A DNA stretch of 64,000 nt from Cognatundibacterium luofuense (GTDB taxonomy: Bacteria; Pseudomonadota; Gammaproteobacteria; Burkholderiales; Burkholderiaceae_D): positions 141,603 through 205,602 of the forward strand of contig NZ_JAGSPN010000007.1 in NCBI RefSeq assembly GCF_018139685.1, given 5' to 3'. The position numbers were made by a program, and so were the translations under genes. The notes below the pieces were generated by a model. That model did not search any database, was not told the origin of the DNA, and was given only the letters and a program-made list of their open reading frames with translations. This document shows positions 8,260 to 18,600 of the stretch, piece by piece. The stretch's first letter is position 1. Each line of letters opens with the position of its first letter.

Positions 8260-9231
8260 TCATTCTCCTTCAGTCTGATTCGCGTAGCGTTGCGCCAGCA
8301 CCGTACATACCATCAATTGCAACTGGTGGAATAACATGATCGGTAACAGCACGATCCCGGCTGCGCCGCCTGCAAACAACACCTTCGCCATCGGTACGCC
8401 GCTGGCCAGACTCTTTTTTGAGCCGCAAAATAAAATCGTGATGCTGTCGGCACGGTTAAAGCCAAGCAGGCGCGAAGTTAACACGGCAAAAACCATGATG
8501 ATCGCCAGTATCAGCGCACTGACCAGCAGCAAGGTTCCGATCAGGCTCAGCGGCAGCTTGCTCCACAAACCCTGCACTACAGCTTCGCTGAACGCCACAT
8601 ACACCACCAGCAGAATCGAACTCTGATCCAGTTTTTTCAGAAATGCAGAATGACGGTCCACCACTTTGCGCAACACAGGACGCAATACCTGACCCGCCAC
8701 AAACGGCAGCAATAACTGGTTCACAATTTTCAGTACCGGTTCCCACGAAAACGGTCCGGTATCACCGGTTTTCACCAGTAAGCTGACCAGTACCGGCGTG
8801 ATAAAAATACCGAGAATATTGCTGGCAGATGCGCTGCAGACTGCAGCCGGTACATTGCCACGCGCGACGGAAGTGAACGCAATCGATGATTGTACGGTCG
8901 ATGGCAACACGCATAAATACATCACGCCAAGATACAGTTCAGGTGTCAGCCATGGTTGCAGCAAGGGCTTCAGCACGAGGCCGAGCAAGGGAAATACCGC
9001 AAACGTGATACTCAGCACCAGCAAATGCAGCCGCCAGTGAAATAAACCGGCAATCACCGCCTCACGCGATAAACGTGCGCCATGCATGAAGAACAGTAAG
9101 GCAATCATGCCCACCGACACCTGATCAATACCAGCAGCGAATTGTCCGCGTGCCGGAAAAAAACTCGCCAGCAAAATCATGCTGAACAGCATCAGCATCA
9201 TGGCGTCGGGTAAATATTGTTTTAATTTCAT
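8260..9231 (-). CDS. yfeH: YfeH-like bile acid:sodium symporter superfamily transporter
   Basis: A 323-aa inner-membrane protein with about ten hydrophobic segments, belonging to the SBF-like (CPA/BASS) transporters. It closely resembles E. coli YfeH: ASFFPARG near the first helix, [15 protein letters not shown], and the crossover-helix motif [23 protein letters not shown] proteins usually move organic anions with sodium; the YfeH substrate is not known. It is co-transcribed with hyi (1-nt gap), so uptake of a small hydroxy acid is a reasonable guess but only that. Confidence 0.85.
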   Translation of the reverse strand: MKLKQYLPDAMMLMLFSMILLASFFPARGQFAAGIDQVSVGMIALLFFMHGARLSREAVIAGLFHWRLHLLVLSITFAVFPLLGLVLKPLLQPWLTPELYLGVMYLCVLPSTVQSSIAFTSVARGNVPAAVCSASASNILGIFITPVLVSLLVKTGDTGPFSWEPVLKIVNQLLLPFVAGQVLRPVLRKVVDRHSAFLKKLDQSSILLVVYVAFSEAVVQGLWSKLPLSLIGTLLLVSALILAIIMVFAVLTSRLLGFNRADSITILFCGSKKSLASGVPMAKVLFAGGAAGIVLLPIMLFHQLQLMVCTVLAQRYANQTEGE

Positions 9232-9473
9232 GTTCAGTTTTCCGGAAATCAGCTGCTGATTTTACGCCAATCAACAAAACGCCACCGATACGGCGGTGCC
9301 CCGTTATAACAAACCAACGAAGCGACCGCGCAAAGATCGGAAGCGCTGCAAAATCACCAAATTTTCTGTGTATTTTAAGATCATGGCCGGATGCGCGGTG
9401 TAACCGAAGTTATCAGGCTACGAAATCCGGTTATATTCCCAAATTCCTGTGATTGTTGATGATGGAGTTTGTA

Positions 9474-11339
9474 ATGAAACCTCGCCTGATTCCCGCGCTG
9501 ATCAGCCTTTGCCTGTCAGTTCCAGCACTGAGCATGGCTGCGCATCCTAACGATACTGAAGCCTTCCGCTGGAAACTCAGTGATATGTACAGCACGCAGA
9601 CAGCGTGGAAAGACGATGCCGCGAAAATGCGTGAACAGCTGACACAGTTTCAGCAATGCGCAGGACAGCTGACGGCAACACAGGCGAAGTTTAAAGCCTG
9701 TCTGGATCAGTACGCCGATATCCAGAAGCGCTTTGCGCGTCTCGCCGTGTATGCATCGCAATTCCATGATCAGGATACCGGCAACACGGCTGGGCTGGAT
9801 TTGCAGCAACAGGCAGATATTCTGGGTAACAAACTCGAAGAAGCCACTTCTTTCCTGCGTCCGGAACTGATCGCTGCCGGAGCAAAAAAAATCGACGCTT
9901 ATCTGGCGAAAGATAAATCCCTGCAAATTTACCGCCAGCCGCTGAATGATATTCTGCGCAGCAGCGCCCACACACTGAGCAAATCCAGTGAACAAATCGT
10001 TGCACAGTTCGGTGCAGCCACCGGTACGGCAGCAGCAACCTACAGCACACTGTCGAATGCAGATATGCCGTGGCCGAAAGTCAAATTGGCTGATGGTCAG
10101 GAAGTGACAATTGATCAGGCCGCTTACACAAAATACCGCGCTGCCGGTAACCGCGATGACCGCAAACGTGTGTTTGATGCGTTCTGGGGCAAGTGGAAAG
10201 AGTTTGAACGCAGCTACGGCGTGATTTTTTACGAGCAGCTGAAGCGTGACAGCGTATACGCCAAAGTGCGCAATTACCCGGATTCACTGACACAGTCACT
10301 GGATGGCAACAACCTGCCACGCGCTGTGTACGACACACTGATTTCACAAACACGCGCCAACTTGCCAACGCTGCACCGCTATTTCCGCCTGCGCGCGAAC
10401 ATGCTGGGCGTCAAAGATCTGCAGTATTTTGATATTTACCCGCCGCTGGTTTCCGGCAACTTCGTTTATCCGATTGATCAGGGCGTGAAATTCATGCTGG
10501 AATCGGTCAAGCCGCTCGGTGACAGCTACGCGACTGCGATGCAAAAAGCCACCACTGCAGGCTGGATGGATGTCTATCCGCGTCCGCGCAAACGTTCCGG
10601 TGCCTACATGAACGGTGCAGCCTACGATGTGCATCCTTACATTCTGCTGAACTACAACGATGACTATGAATCTGTGTCCACACTCGGCCATGAGTGGGGT
10701 CATGCAATGCATTCGTATTTATCGAACGGCACACAGCCATTTATCACATCGGATTATCCGACCTTCACAGCGGAAATCGCATCGACCACGAATGAAGTGT
10801 TCCTGCTGGATCACATGCTGAAGATCGCAAAAACCGATGAAGAACGCTTGCTGTATCTGGGTTCTGCACTGGAAAACCTGCGCGGCACCTTCTTCCGTCA
10901 GGCCATGTTTGCTGACTTCGAACGTGAAGTGCATGCCCGCGTCGATAAAGGCGAATCACTGACCGGCGAAGAACTCAGCAAAATCTACACAGAAATTCTG
11001 AAAAGCTATCACGGCGACAAAGAAGGCGTTATGAAAATTGATGACACTTACGGTATCGAATGGGCGTATATCCCGCATTTCTATAACCGTTTCTATGTGT
11101 TCCAGTATGCCACTTCAATTGCAGCCGGTTCCATGTTTGCGGACAGCATCCTGCAAGGCAAAGATGGCGCACGTGACCGCTATCTGAACATTCTGAAAGC
11201 AGGCAGCTCTGCTTATCCTTACGATCTGGTGAAATCTGCCGGTGTGGATCTGGCAAGCCCTGCCCCGTATCAGGCAGTGTTTAAACGCATGAATGACATC
11301 ATGGATCAGATTGAAGTAATTCTGTCCCGGAAGAAATAA
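9474..11339 (+). CDS. pepF: exported oligoendopeptidase F-type metallopeptidase (M3B)
   Basis: A 621-aa zinc peptidase of the PepF/M3B family that cleaves short peptides. The zinc motif HEWGH is at residues 406-410 (LGHEWGHAMHSYLS), followed by the family's EIASTTNEVFLLDHML block with the third ligand. The ATG at 9474 follows GGAG with 6-nt spacing; the longer in-frame start at 9453 is not supported. The N-terminus is a clear signal peptide (LIPALISLCLSVPALSMAA), so the enzyme should be periplasmic or secreted. That is unusual for a family mostly known from the cytoplasm. It may digest peptides released by secreted proteases such as the upstream collagenase. Confidence 0.9.
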   Translation: MKPRLIPALISLCLSVPALSMAAHPNDTEAFRWKLSDMYSTQTAWKDDAAKMREQLTQFQQCAGQLTATQAKFKACLDQYADIQKRFARLAVYASQFHDQDTGNTAGLDLQQQADILGNKLEEATSFLRPELIAAGAKKIDAYLAKDKSLQIYRQPLNDILRSSAHTLSKSSEQIVAQFGAATGTAAATYSTLSNADMPWPKVKLADGQEVTIDQAAYTKYRAAGNRDDRKRVFDAFWGKWKEFERSYGVIFYEQLKRDSVYAKVRNYPDSLTQSLDGNNLPRAVYDTLISQTRANLPTLHRYFRLRANMLGVKDLQYFDIYPPLVSGNFVYPIDQGVKFMLESVKPLGDSYATAMQKATTAGWMDVYPRPRKRSGAYMNGAAYDVHPYILLNYNDDYESVSTLGHEWGHAMHSYLSNGTQPFITSDYPTFTAEIASTTNEVFLLDHMLKIAKTDEERLLYLGSALENLRGTFFRQAMFADFEREVHARVDKGESLTGEELSKIYTEILKSYHGDKEGVMKIDDTYGIEWAYIPHFYNRFYVFQYATSIAAGSMFADSILQGKDGARDRYLNILKAGSSAYPYDLVKSAGVDLASPAPYQAVFKRMNDIMDQIEVILSRKK

Positions 11340-11356
11340 AACCTCGTCTGAGACAC

Positions 11357-11393
11357 AACGGCCGGCACCCCCTGGGTTGCCGGCCGTTTTTTT
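11357..11393 (+). terminator. intrinsic terminator of pepF
   Basis: AACGGCCGGCA pairs with TGCCGGCCGTT around a short loop, followed by a run of seven T. It lies about 20 nt after the pepF stop codon. Confidence 0.9.
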
Positions 11394-11475
11394 ATCCTTA
11401 CAGCTTTGCGCTCAGTCAAAATCCCCTCGTGTCTGTAAGGTTAAATTATAAGAAACGATCCGACGGAGACCACAA

Positions 11476-12075
11476 TTGAGCGCCAGAAACTTTCATCCGA
11501 TTTCGGTTGATATCATTCAGCAGGAACACGAGCACCTTTCCGCTGTGATTCAGGGCATGCTGTATTTTGTGCGGGCTATCAAAATGGGCAGCACACCACC
11601 TGATCTGAAAGTGTTCCGTGCAATGCTGTACTACATCACAGAATATCCGGAAAAAATTCATCATCCTAAAGAAGACCAGTATCTGTTCGCCAAAATCAAA
11701 GAGCGCACGCACCAGCTGGATTTTGAGCTGGATGCGCTGATCGAACAGCACAGCCGTGGAGAAATGCTGGTGCATACGCTGCAGGATACGCTGCTGGAAT
11801 ACGAATTCGCAGGCGCACCGGCCTTCGATAAATTTGCGGAACAGGTAGAACAGTATGTGAAGTTCTACTACCAGCATATGCGCAAAGAGGAAGAAGTCAT
11901 TCTTCCGGTCGCTAAACAAGTACTGCACATTGCTGACTGGCAGGAAGTTGATCAGGCATTCATGGAAAACCGCAAGCGCCTGGATGACAGCGGTGAACGC
12001 TATCGCTATGAACAATTATTCTCGCTGATCGTCAACATCAGCCCCGCCCCCATCGGCGTGGCTGATCCGCTCTGA
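11476..12075 (+). CDS. hemerythrin-like (HHE) domain protein
   Basis: A 199-aa helical protein with the metal-ligand pattern of HHE cation-binding domains: IQQEHEHLSAVI, then KIHHPKEDQYLF, then LIEQHSRGEMLVHTL, then YYQHMRKEEEVILP. Such proteins bind a di-iron centre and act in oxygen or nitric oxide sensing, or in repair of iron-sulfur clusters. The start is TTG at 11476, preceded by GGAG. It is a stand-alone gene between pepF and the convergent DUF4019 gene. The exact role cannot be read from sequence. Confidence 0.85.
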   Translation: MSARNFHPISVDIIQQEHEHLSAVIQGMLYFVRAIKMGSTPPDLKVFRAMLYYITEYPEKIHHPKEDQYLFAKIKERTHQLDFELDALIEQHSRGEMLVHTLQDTLLEYEFAGAPAFDKFAEQVEQYVKFYYQHMRKEEEVILPVAKQVLHIADWQEVDQAFMENRKRLDDSGERYRYEQLFSLIVNISPAPIGVADPL

Positions 12076-12094
12076 CGATTTCTCCGGAGGCGGG

Positions 12095-12502
12095 TTATTT
12101 CAGAAAATAGCCCGTCACTTTCCAGCTGCCATCTTTCGTTTCAATCAGCACCACGGTTTCAGTCACTTGCGGTGCTTTTTCAAACGCAGTCTGATACACC
12201 ACGAATTTGAACTTACCTGCCGGTGCACCTGGCAAATCTGACTTCACCTCTTCGCTTTTAAATTCACGCTTCAGCATCTTCCCGGTTTGCGCTGCAATCT
12301 GCTGCAAAGTCTGCGTCCACTGAATCTCGCTGACATTGGCCTGAAAACCGGCATCCGCATCTTTCCAGGACTGCCCGAAATTCCCCTGATCGATGGTTTG
12401 CACCCAGCGGTCAGCCGCTTCATGGGTATTCTGATCCGCTGCCAGCGCGGTTCCGCTCAGCAAGCTCAGGCTGATTGCCATACAAGAAATCCAGCGACGC
12501 AT
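12095..12502 (-). CDS. DUF4019 family exported protein
   Basis: A 135-aa protein with a signal peptide (SLSLLSGTALAAD) and a single DUF4019 domain: AADRWVQTIDQGNFGQSW, then FVVYQTAFEKAPQVTETV, ending in DGSWKVTGYFLK. Predicted periplasmic, with a small cone-like alpha/beta fold; no function is established. It converges on the hemerythrin gene with a 20-nt gap and is divergent from the YCF48-like gene. Confidence 0.8.
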   Translation of the reverse strand: MRRWISCMAISLSLLSGTALAADQNTHEAADRWVQTIDQGNFGQSWKDADAGFQANVSEIQWTQTLQQIAAQTGKMLKREFKSEEVKSDLPGAPAGKFKFVVYQTAFEKAPQVTETVVLIETKDGSWKVTGYFLK

Positions 12503-12570
12503 TCTGCTTTTCCTCTCAGATGAAGGGTCAGTGACCCGGATGTGTCAGTTTAGCGCAAAAAATTGCCAGA

Positions 12571-12610
12571 ATGCATACTTCAGCACAGCGATCTGCCGGA
12601 CGACCGCTAC
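12571..12610 (-). repeat. probable truncated copy (R7) of the dispersed repeat
   Basis: TTCAGCACAGCGATC (12579-12593) is identical to the same part of copies R3 and R5 and is preceded by AATGC at the matching distance. After it the sequence degenerates to TGCCGGACGACCGCT and the invariant core is broken. It sits in a divergent intergenic region, unlike the full copies. Confidence 0.4.
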
Positions 12611-12643
12611 AATAGTGGCTCTCCCATAAAAGGAAATGACGAA

Positions 12644-13714
12644 ATGCGCGTAATACTGCCGGCTCTTCTTTTGACTTTATTTCCCCTGACAGCCATTGCG
12701 CAGACCCTTGCTGCCGATGGCGCGTGGCAACGGCTGGAAAGTCCGGTCAGGACAGAATTACGCGGCTTGTCGGTCGTCAGCAAACAGATTGCCTGGGCCA
12801 GCGGTGCGCAGGGAACGGTGCTGCGCACTACTGATGGCGAACACTGGCAGCAGATTCCGGTGCCGGGCGCTGAGAAACTGGATTTCCGCGCCATCCGTGC
12901 ATTCAGCGATCAGGTCGCATGGATTATGAGCGCCGGTCCCGGCGAGCAATCGCGTATTTTTGTCACTCAGGATGGCGGTACGCACTGGGAGCCGCGTTTC
13001 ATCAATACCGATCCGAACGGTTTCTGGAATGCGATCACTGCTTCTGCGGACGGACGATTTACCGTATTTGGCGACCCCGATGCGAGCGGCCTGCAGTTCT
13101 GGCAAACCGATACAAACGGCCAGCATTTACAAAGACTGAATACACCTACTGCCTTACGACCGCTGCCCGCTGAAGGCGCGTTCGCCGCCAGCGGAACCTG
13201 TCTGTTTCAGCTCAATCCGCAGTCGCTGTGGGCAGTCACAGGCGGTGCAGAACGTGCGCGCATCGCCTATAGCCATGATGGTGGTCTGCAATGGCAAATC
13301 CGTGATCTGCCGCTCGCCGCAGGTGCTGCCAGTCGCGGCGCGTTTTCCGTCAGCTTCCGCGATACGCAGCACGGCATCGTCGCTGGCGGTGATTACAAGG
13401 AAATTCATTACGACAGCCCCAACATCGCTGTCACGCAGGATGGCGGTAACAGCTGGCAAAGCATACGAGCATTGCCAGCCGGTTTTTTATCGGTGGTCAC
13501 GCATGTTCCGGGCACGAACAACACTGTCGTTGCAGGCGGGCTGACCGGTTCCGGTGTCAGCCATGATGGCGGCATTCACTGGCGCCAGCTCAGCACTACA
13601 CCGGTCAATACGATCGCTTTTGCCGATGCGAAGCATGGCTGGGCGATCGGGCCGAAGGGATTGCTGATGCGTTATCAGGGCGCGCCGCTGGATGTTCAGA
13701 CGGACAGCAAATAA
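12644..13714 (+). CDS. YCF48/BNR-repeat beta-propeller protein, exported
   Basis: A 356-aa protein with a signal peptide (LPALLLTLFPLTAIAQT) and repeated propeller blades carrying the YCF48/HCF136 pattern: AWASGAQGTVLRTTDGEHW, FVTQDGGTHWEPRF, YSHDGGLQWQI, VTQDGGNSWQSI, SHDGGIHWRQL and a final HGWAIGPKGLLMRY. Bacterial members are periplasmic and probably serve as assembly or binding platforms; no enzymatic function is claimed. The ATG at 12644 follows AAAGGAA. Longer in-frame starts upstream lack a ribosome-binding site and would put residues before the signal peptide. Its 3' end overlaps convergent recD by 19 nt. Confidence 0.75.
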   Translation: MRVILPALLLTLFPLTAIAQTLAADGAWQRLESPVRTELRGLSVVSKQIAWASGAQGTVLRTTDGEHWQQIPVPGAEKLDFRAIRAFSDQVAWIMSAGPGEQSRIFVTQDGGTHWEPRFINTDPNGFWNAITASADGRFTVFGDPDASGLQFWQTDTNGQHLQRLNTPTALRPLPAEGAFAASGTCLFQLNPQSLWAVTGGAERARIAYSHDGGLQWQIRDLPLAAGAASRGAFSVSFRDTQHGIVAGGDYKEIHYDSPNIAVTQDGGNSWQSIRALPAGFLSVVTHVPGTNNTVVAGGLTGSGVSHDGGIHWRQLSTTPVNTIAFADAKHGWAIGPKGLLMRYQGAPLDVQTDSK

Positions 13715-15654
13715 CGCAAACCACTGTTACGCCGTGTCACCTGCGCCGTTGCCTGCTGCAATGCAGATGGTGACGGTGTCAGCAATGTAAAACAGGTTTT
13801 GGCGCGCGTAATGCCGGTGTACAGCAATTCGCGCGTCATCACTTGCGATTGCTGCGGCGGCAGTATCAGCGCAACGTGACCAAACTCTGAGCCCTGCGAT
13901 TTATGCACGGTCATTGCATACGCCGTTTCCACGTCACTGAGACGACTGGCCAGTACGCTGTGCAAGCCATCACCGGCCGGAAAATAGACTCTGACCGAGC
14001 CTTCACGCAAAGGATCCGGCAGACAAATACCAATATCACCGTTGAATACCCGCAAACTGTAATCATTGCGCGTGACGATGACCGGACGGCCAATATACCA
14101 GTCACCCTGACGTTTAATTTTTTCCTGCTTCAGCAAAGTATTTTCTATCAGTGCATTCAGTCCCTGGACACCCCAGTCACCTTCACGCACTGCACATAAC
14201 ACCCTGAAGCGGTCAAAGGCTTGCAGCACCGCCTGCACCCAGCTTTCATAATCGGCAAACGCCTGCGCTCCGGCATTTACGACCTGACGGAAAGCAGCGA
14301 ATCCGCTGGCCTGCGGATGAGCACCGCGTCCGTTCAGAAACAAGTCCAGACACTGCACCGTCTGCGCCGGTTGCTGCCAGCTCAGCACCTCATCCGCCGA
14401 TTGCCGCAACACTTTTGCCGCCTGCTCTGCGTTTCCTTCGTTGACTGCCATCGCCAGCTGGCCAATTGCGCCGCCAAAACGACGGCTCTTACGCAGCATC
14501 GCCGTGTGCTGCGCCAGCAGATTACGGTCAGTCAGATACTGATCAGGAATTTGCTGCCCCGTCGCTGCCAGCAGCCATTCAGCCGTCGCTTTGCGGTAAC
14601 CGCCTTCCGTCGCAAACTCACATAAATCCGCCATCACCGCACCGGCTTCCACCGATGCCAGCTGATCTTTATCGCCAAGCAGAATCAGCAAGGTATGCGG
14701 TGCCAGCGCATCCAGCAGATTCGCCATCATTTCCAGATGGATCATGGATGCTTCGTCCACCACCAGTACATCCATTTGCAAAGGATTGCCCGCATGGTGG
14801 CGCAGGCGACGGGTATCCGGCCGCGCGCCCAGCAGACTATGCAGCGTGGTTGCAGGTGGAATCGCGGTCGCCAGTTGCTCTTCGTTCAGCACACTGCTGA
14901 GCACCGGTGCCAGCGCTTTCAGCGCACCATCAATCGATTGTTTCAGACGCGCTGCCGCTTTACCGGTTGGCGCCGCCAGCGCAATCCGGAACTGATCCGG
15001 ATGCTCCTGCAAAGCCAGTAACAGGCACAGCAAACGCGCCACGGTATAGGTTTTGCCGGTACCGGGGCCGCCGGTAATCACACTGAAACGGCCACGCAGC
15101 GATAAAGCGCAGGCTATTCTCTGCCAGTCCGGCCCGTCCTGATCTTCACCGGCAGGGAATAACTGATCCAGCCAGAGTCGTATGCGTTCGGACGGCACAT
15201 CGTTCTGCGCCGGTGCATCCAGACGCAGCTGTATCGCGTTAGCAATTGCCTGTTCATCCTGCCAGTAACGACGCAGATACAGACGATTCTGATCCAGAAT
15301 CAGAGGCTGTCCGGCATCGGCCTGTGCGCTGCCAGCGATCCGGACCAGAGGACATTGCGCCAATAATTGCTGCCAGCCCTGCAAATCCGCAGGCATGGTG
15401 CCGAAAGCCGCTTTCAGCAAGCTGCGCTGTTCCGCATCAACAGAGGTCAGCAATGTTGCTGCAGCCTGTTCATCATCAACCGTAATACAGGAATGTCCCT
15501 GCGCTTCAGCTTCCGTCAGTTGCACCACCAGCCAGATCAGTGCATCCGGCAACACTGCATGTCTTTGCAGATATCGTATGAAGTTGAGTGTTAACAAACT
15601 CAGTTTTTTTTCCTGCGCCAGCTGCTGCAGAACATTCATCGTAGATTCCTGCAT
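13696..15654 (-). CDS. recD: exodeoxyribonuclease V alpha subunit (RecD)
   Basis: A 652-aa SF1B helicase, the 5'-to-3' motor of RecBCD, which unwinds and degrades double-strand ends and loads RecA at Chi. Walker A is TGGPGTGKTYTVARLL, Walker B is VLVVDEASMI, motif III has LLGDKDQLASVEAG, and C-terminal motifs are AMTVHKSQGSEF and ELLYTGITRAK. The start ATG overlaps the recB stop (ATGA); a second in-frame ATG five codons later is possible. Slightly longer than E. coli RecD. It is the last gene of recC-recB-recD, and its end overlaps the convergent YCF48-like gene. Confidence 0.95.
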   Translation of the reverse strand: MQESTMNVLQQLAQEKKLSLLTLNFIRYLQRHAVLPDALIWLVVQLTEAEAQGHSCITVDDEQAAATLLTSVDAEQRSLLKAAFGTMPADLQGWQQLLAQCPLVRIAGSAQADAGQPLILDQNRLYLRRYWQDEQAIANAIQLRLDAPAQNDVPSERIRLWLDQLFPAGEDQDGPDWQRIACALSLRGRFSVITGGPGTGKTYTVARLLCLLLALQEHPDQFRIALAAPTGKAAARLKQSIDGALKALAPVLSSVLNEEQLATAIPPATTLHSLLGARPDTRRLRHHAGNPLQMDVLVVDEASMIHLEMMANLLDALAPHTLLILLGDKDQLASVEAGAVMADLCEFATEGGYRKATAEWLLAATGQQIPDQYLTDRNLLAQHTAMLRKSRRFGGAIGQLAMAVNEGNAEQAAKVLRQSADEVLSWQQPAQTVQCLDLFLNGRGAHPQASGFAAFRQVVNAGAQAFADYESWVQAVLQAFDRFRVLCAVREGDWGVQGLNALIENTLLKQEKIKRQGDWYIGRPVIVTRNDYSLRVFNGDIGICLPDPLREGSVRVYFPAGDGLHSVLASRLSDVETAYAMTVHKSQGSEFGHVALILPPQQSQVMTRELLYTGITRAKTCFTLLTPSPSALQQATAQVTRRNSGLRYLLSV

Positions 15655-18600
15655 CAGACCATCTCCTCATTTGCACAACTCAGCATCATTTCCAGCTGAT
15701 CCATCCATACTGGATCCGGTGCCAGCTGTACACAACCCGCAGTACCGGGGTTTGCCACACCACGCAGAAAGTAAAACACCGCACCGCCCAGGTGCTGTTG
15801 CGGATCATAATCCTCACCCAGACGCAGTTTCAGCAAGCGGTGTAAAGCCAGTAAATACAACATGCCCTGCACTTCATACCGGTGCTGCAGCATCGCCTGT
15901 TGCAGCGCTGATTCGCGATAGGCATCGTCGTTACTGCCAAGCGCATTCGACTTGTAATCCATTACCCAGTAACGTCCGTCATGCTCAACGACCAGATCCA
16001 TGAAGCCGCGCAGCATACCTTTGACCGCACTGTCTGCCAGCGCCGGCCTTGCCAGTTCCGGCCAGACAGTTTGCTGACTCAGCGAATCCAGTTCCGCCAC
16101 CGAGAATGCATCAGCCGGGAACCAGAATTCCATTTCCGGCACGCATTGTCCTGTTTCCGCAAGCGGAACTTCCCAGTAAGGGACGGTGGTTTGCGCAATT
16201 TGCTGCAACCAGACAATCACATCTTCCTGCCGGTGTGCCCAGCCCGCACGTTCGCAACGCGCCCGCACCGCATCGGCAAACCAGGCCTGCGTTGTTACAT
16301 GAAATCCTTCGCCCGCCAGCCACTCCAGTTGCTCATGCAAAAACTGCCCCGGCACCGGCCCACGTGGAAAAGCGTGCCAGACCTGCGATACCGGCGACGC
16401 ATCCGGAACGCTGTCATCGCGCTCTGCCAGCTTATCCAGCAAAGGCAGCGGCGTGCGCACGGATTCGCCCAGTCCGCGAGTGATCGAGCTGTAACTGACA
16501 ACGGCCCAGTCTTTTTCAAAACGGGCTGTGTAATCGCTGGCAGGATAAACCGGCGGCGGGCTGCTGCGTGGCTGCCAGTGTGTTTTTTCGGCCTGTTCCG
16601 GCAATGGCAATATCTGCATTGCCCCACAATCGGCCGTCACCGCCTGCAGCCGCTCCGTTAGCGAAGCTTGCTGGTCATCACCATACAGCCCCAGCAAATA
16701 CGCGAGGCCACTGTAACGGAACTGATCTTCCACATCCGCCATCCCCAGCCACATCGCATGGCGTGGACGGGTCAGTGCCACATACAATAAACGTAAATCT
16801 TCTTCCAGTTTCAGCAAACGCAGACGCAGACTGCTTTCTTTGCTTTTTGCGAAATCCAGCCGGGTCTGTCCGCCTTCTTCCGGCAATTGATAGAACGCCG
16901 CTTTGGCATCCGGGCTTTTGCGCATACCAGCGGCAATAAACGGCAAAAATACCAGCGGATATTCCAGACCTTTGGATTTATGAATCGTAATTACCTGCAC
17001 CAGTTCCGCATCACTTTCCAGACGCAGCACATGCTCATCGGCTTCGCCCGGGTCATGGATTTGCTCTTCCAGCCAGCGTATCAGTGCCTGTTCGCCTTCC
17101 AGCTGTACACTGGCTTGCTGCAGTAACTCGGCTAAATGCAGTAAATCGGTCAGACGACGTTCGCCATCCTGCTCATTCAGCAAGCGGGATCCCAGCGACA
17201 AGCCATGTATCATCTGACGTATCATCGCCAGCACGCCCTGTCTGCGCCAGATTTGCTGCCACTGTCTTAATTGTTCCGCCTGCTGTTCCCACGCATAATC
17301 GTCTTCGGCATAACGTTGCAACTCGTCCCAGTGTCGGCACGCGCTGCGTGTTGCCAGCGCAGCGCGCGCCTTGCCAGCAGCCAGCGGATCAGCCACAGCC
17401 TGCAACCAGTACAACACATCTCTGGCTTGCGGCGTCTGAAAAATCGAATCTTTATCCGACAAATACACAGAAGCGACACCGCGCTGACTTAATGCTGCGC
17501 GAATCTCTGCCGCTTCATAACGGTTACGTACCAGCACTGCCATATCGGCTGGTCGCAGGCTGCGGAATGCATTGTCGCTGCGGAATCCGCATTCCGCATC
17601 ATTCAGTAACTGCACCATCTGTTCAGCACATTGCTGCACCAGCTCGCGGCGAAAATCTGCTTCTTTCAGCTCGGTATTCTGCGGCAGCATCCATTGCAAG
17701 CCGGGAATTTCTGCCTCGCCGCGCACCAGCTTTTCCGCACGTCCTTTAGCTTTTACCGGTTCAAACGGCAAAGGATTATCATCGCCGCGACGGAAACAGA
17801 ACGCGCCGCCGGATTGTCCGGACTCCGGATTTTCTGCCAGCATAAATACATGATTGACTGCATCAACCACCGCCGCCACCGACCGGAAATTCGTATCGAG
17901 TACGTAATGACGGCCTGCTGTCGCGCTGCGTGCAGTCAGGTAACTGCGAATATCCGCACCACGGAAACCGTAAATCGCCTGCTTAGGGTCGCCGATCAGA
18001 AACACACCGGTATCACTGCGGTTTTCTGCAATCGCATACAGTGCATCAAAAATCATGTACTGATCCGGCGAGGTATCCTGAAACTCATCAATCAGTGCCA
18101 CCGGAAACTGTTGCCTTATGCGCGCTGCCAGTTGCGCCGCATTATCGCCCTGTAAAGCCGCACGCAAACGCTGCAGCATGTCTGCAAAACCGAATTCACG
18201 CGCCTGTTGTTTCAGCATTGCCATACGATGACTGATACCTGCCGCCGCATGTTCATACAGCACCGGTTTAGCCGTCGGAATCGCGGTTAAGGCTTTTTGC
18301 AAGTCAGCGATGCTGTCCGCAATGCGTGGCAGACTGCCTTCTTTTCCTTTTTTCCAGCAGGTGTCCAGATGTGAGCTTTCCCATTTATCCAGATACTCAA
18401 TAGCTTTCCCTGACAACAGCGCACGTTGCGGATCAGTCAGCCAGTCAAATACGTCGGTAAAAAATCCTTCCACCGATGCCGCTCTGAGCTTGTTCCCATT
18501 CAGCGCATCGCAATTGTCCTGATACCAGCTGCCCAGCTCTTCAAGCAAAGTTTTCCATTCAGATTTAATCTGCGTCGCCGCCTTCAGCGCTTCCTGATCC

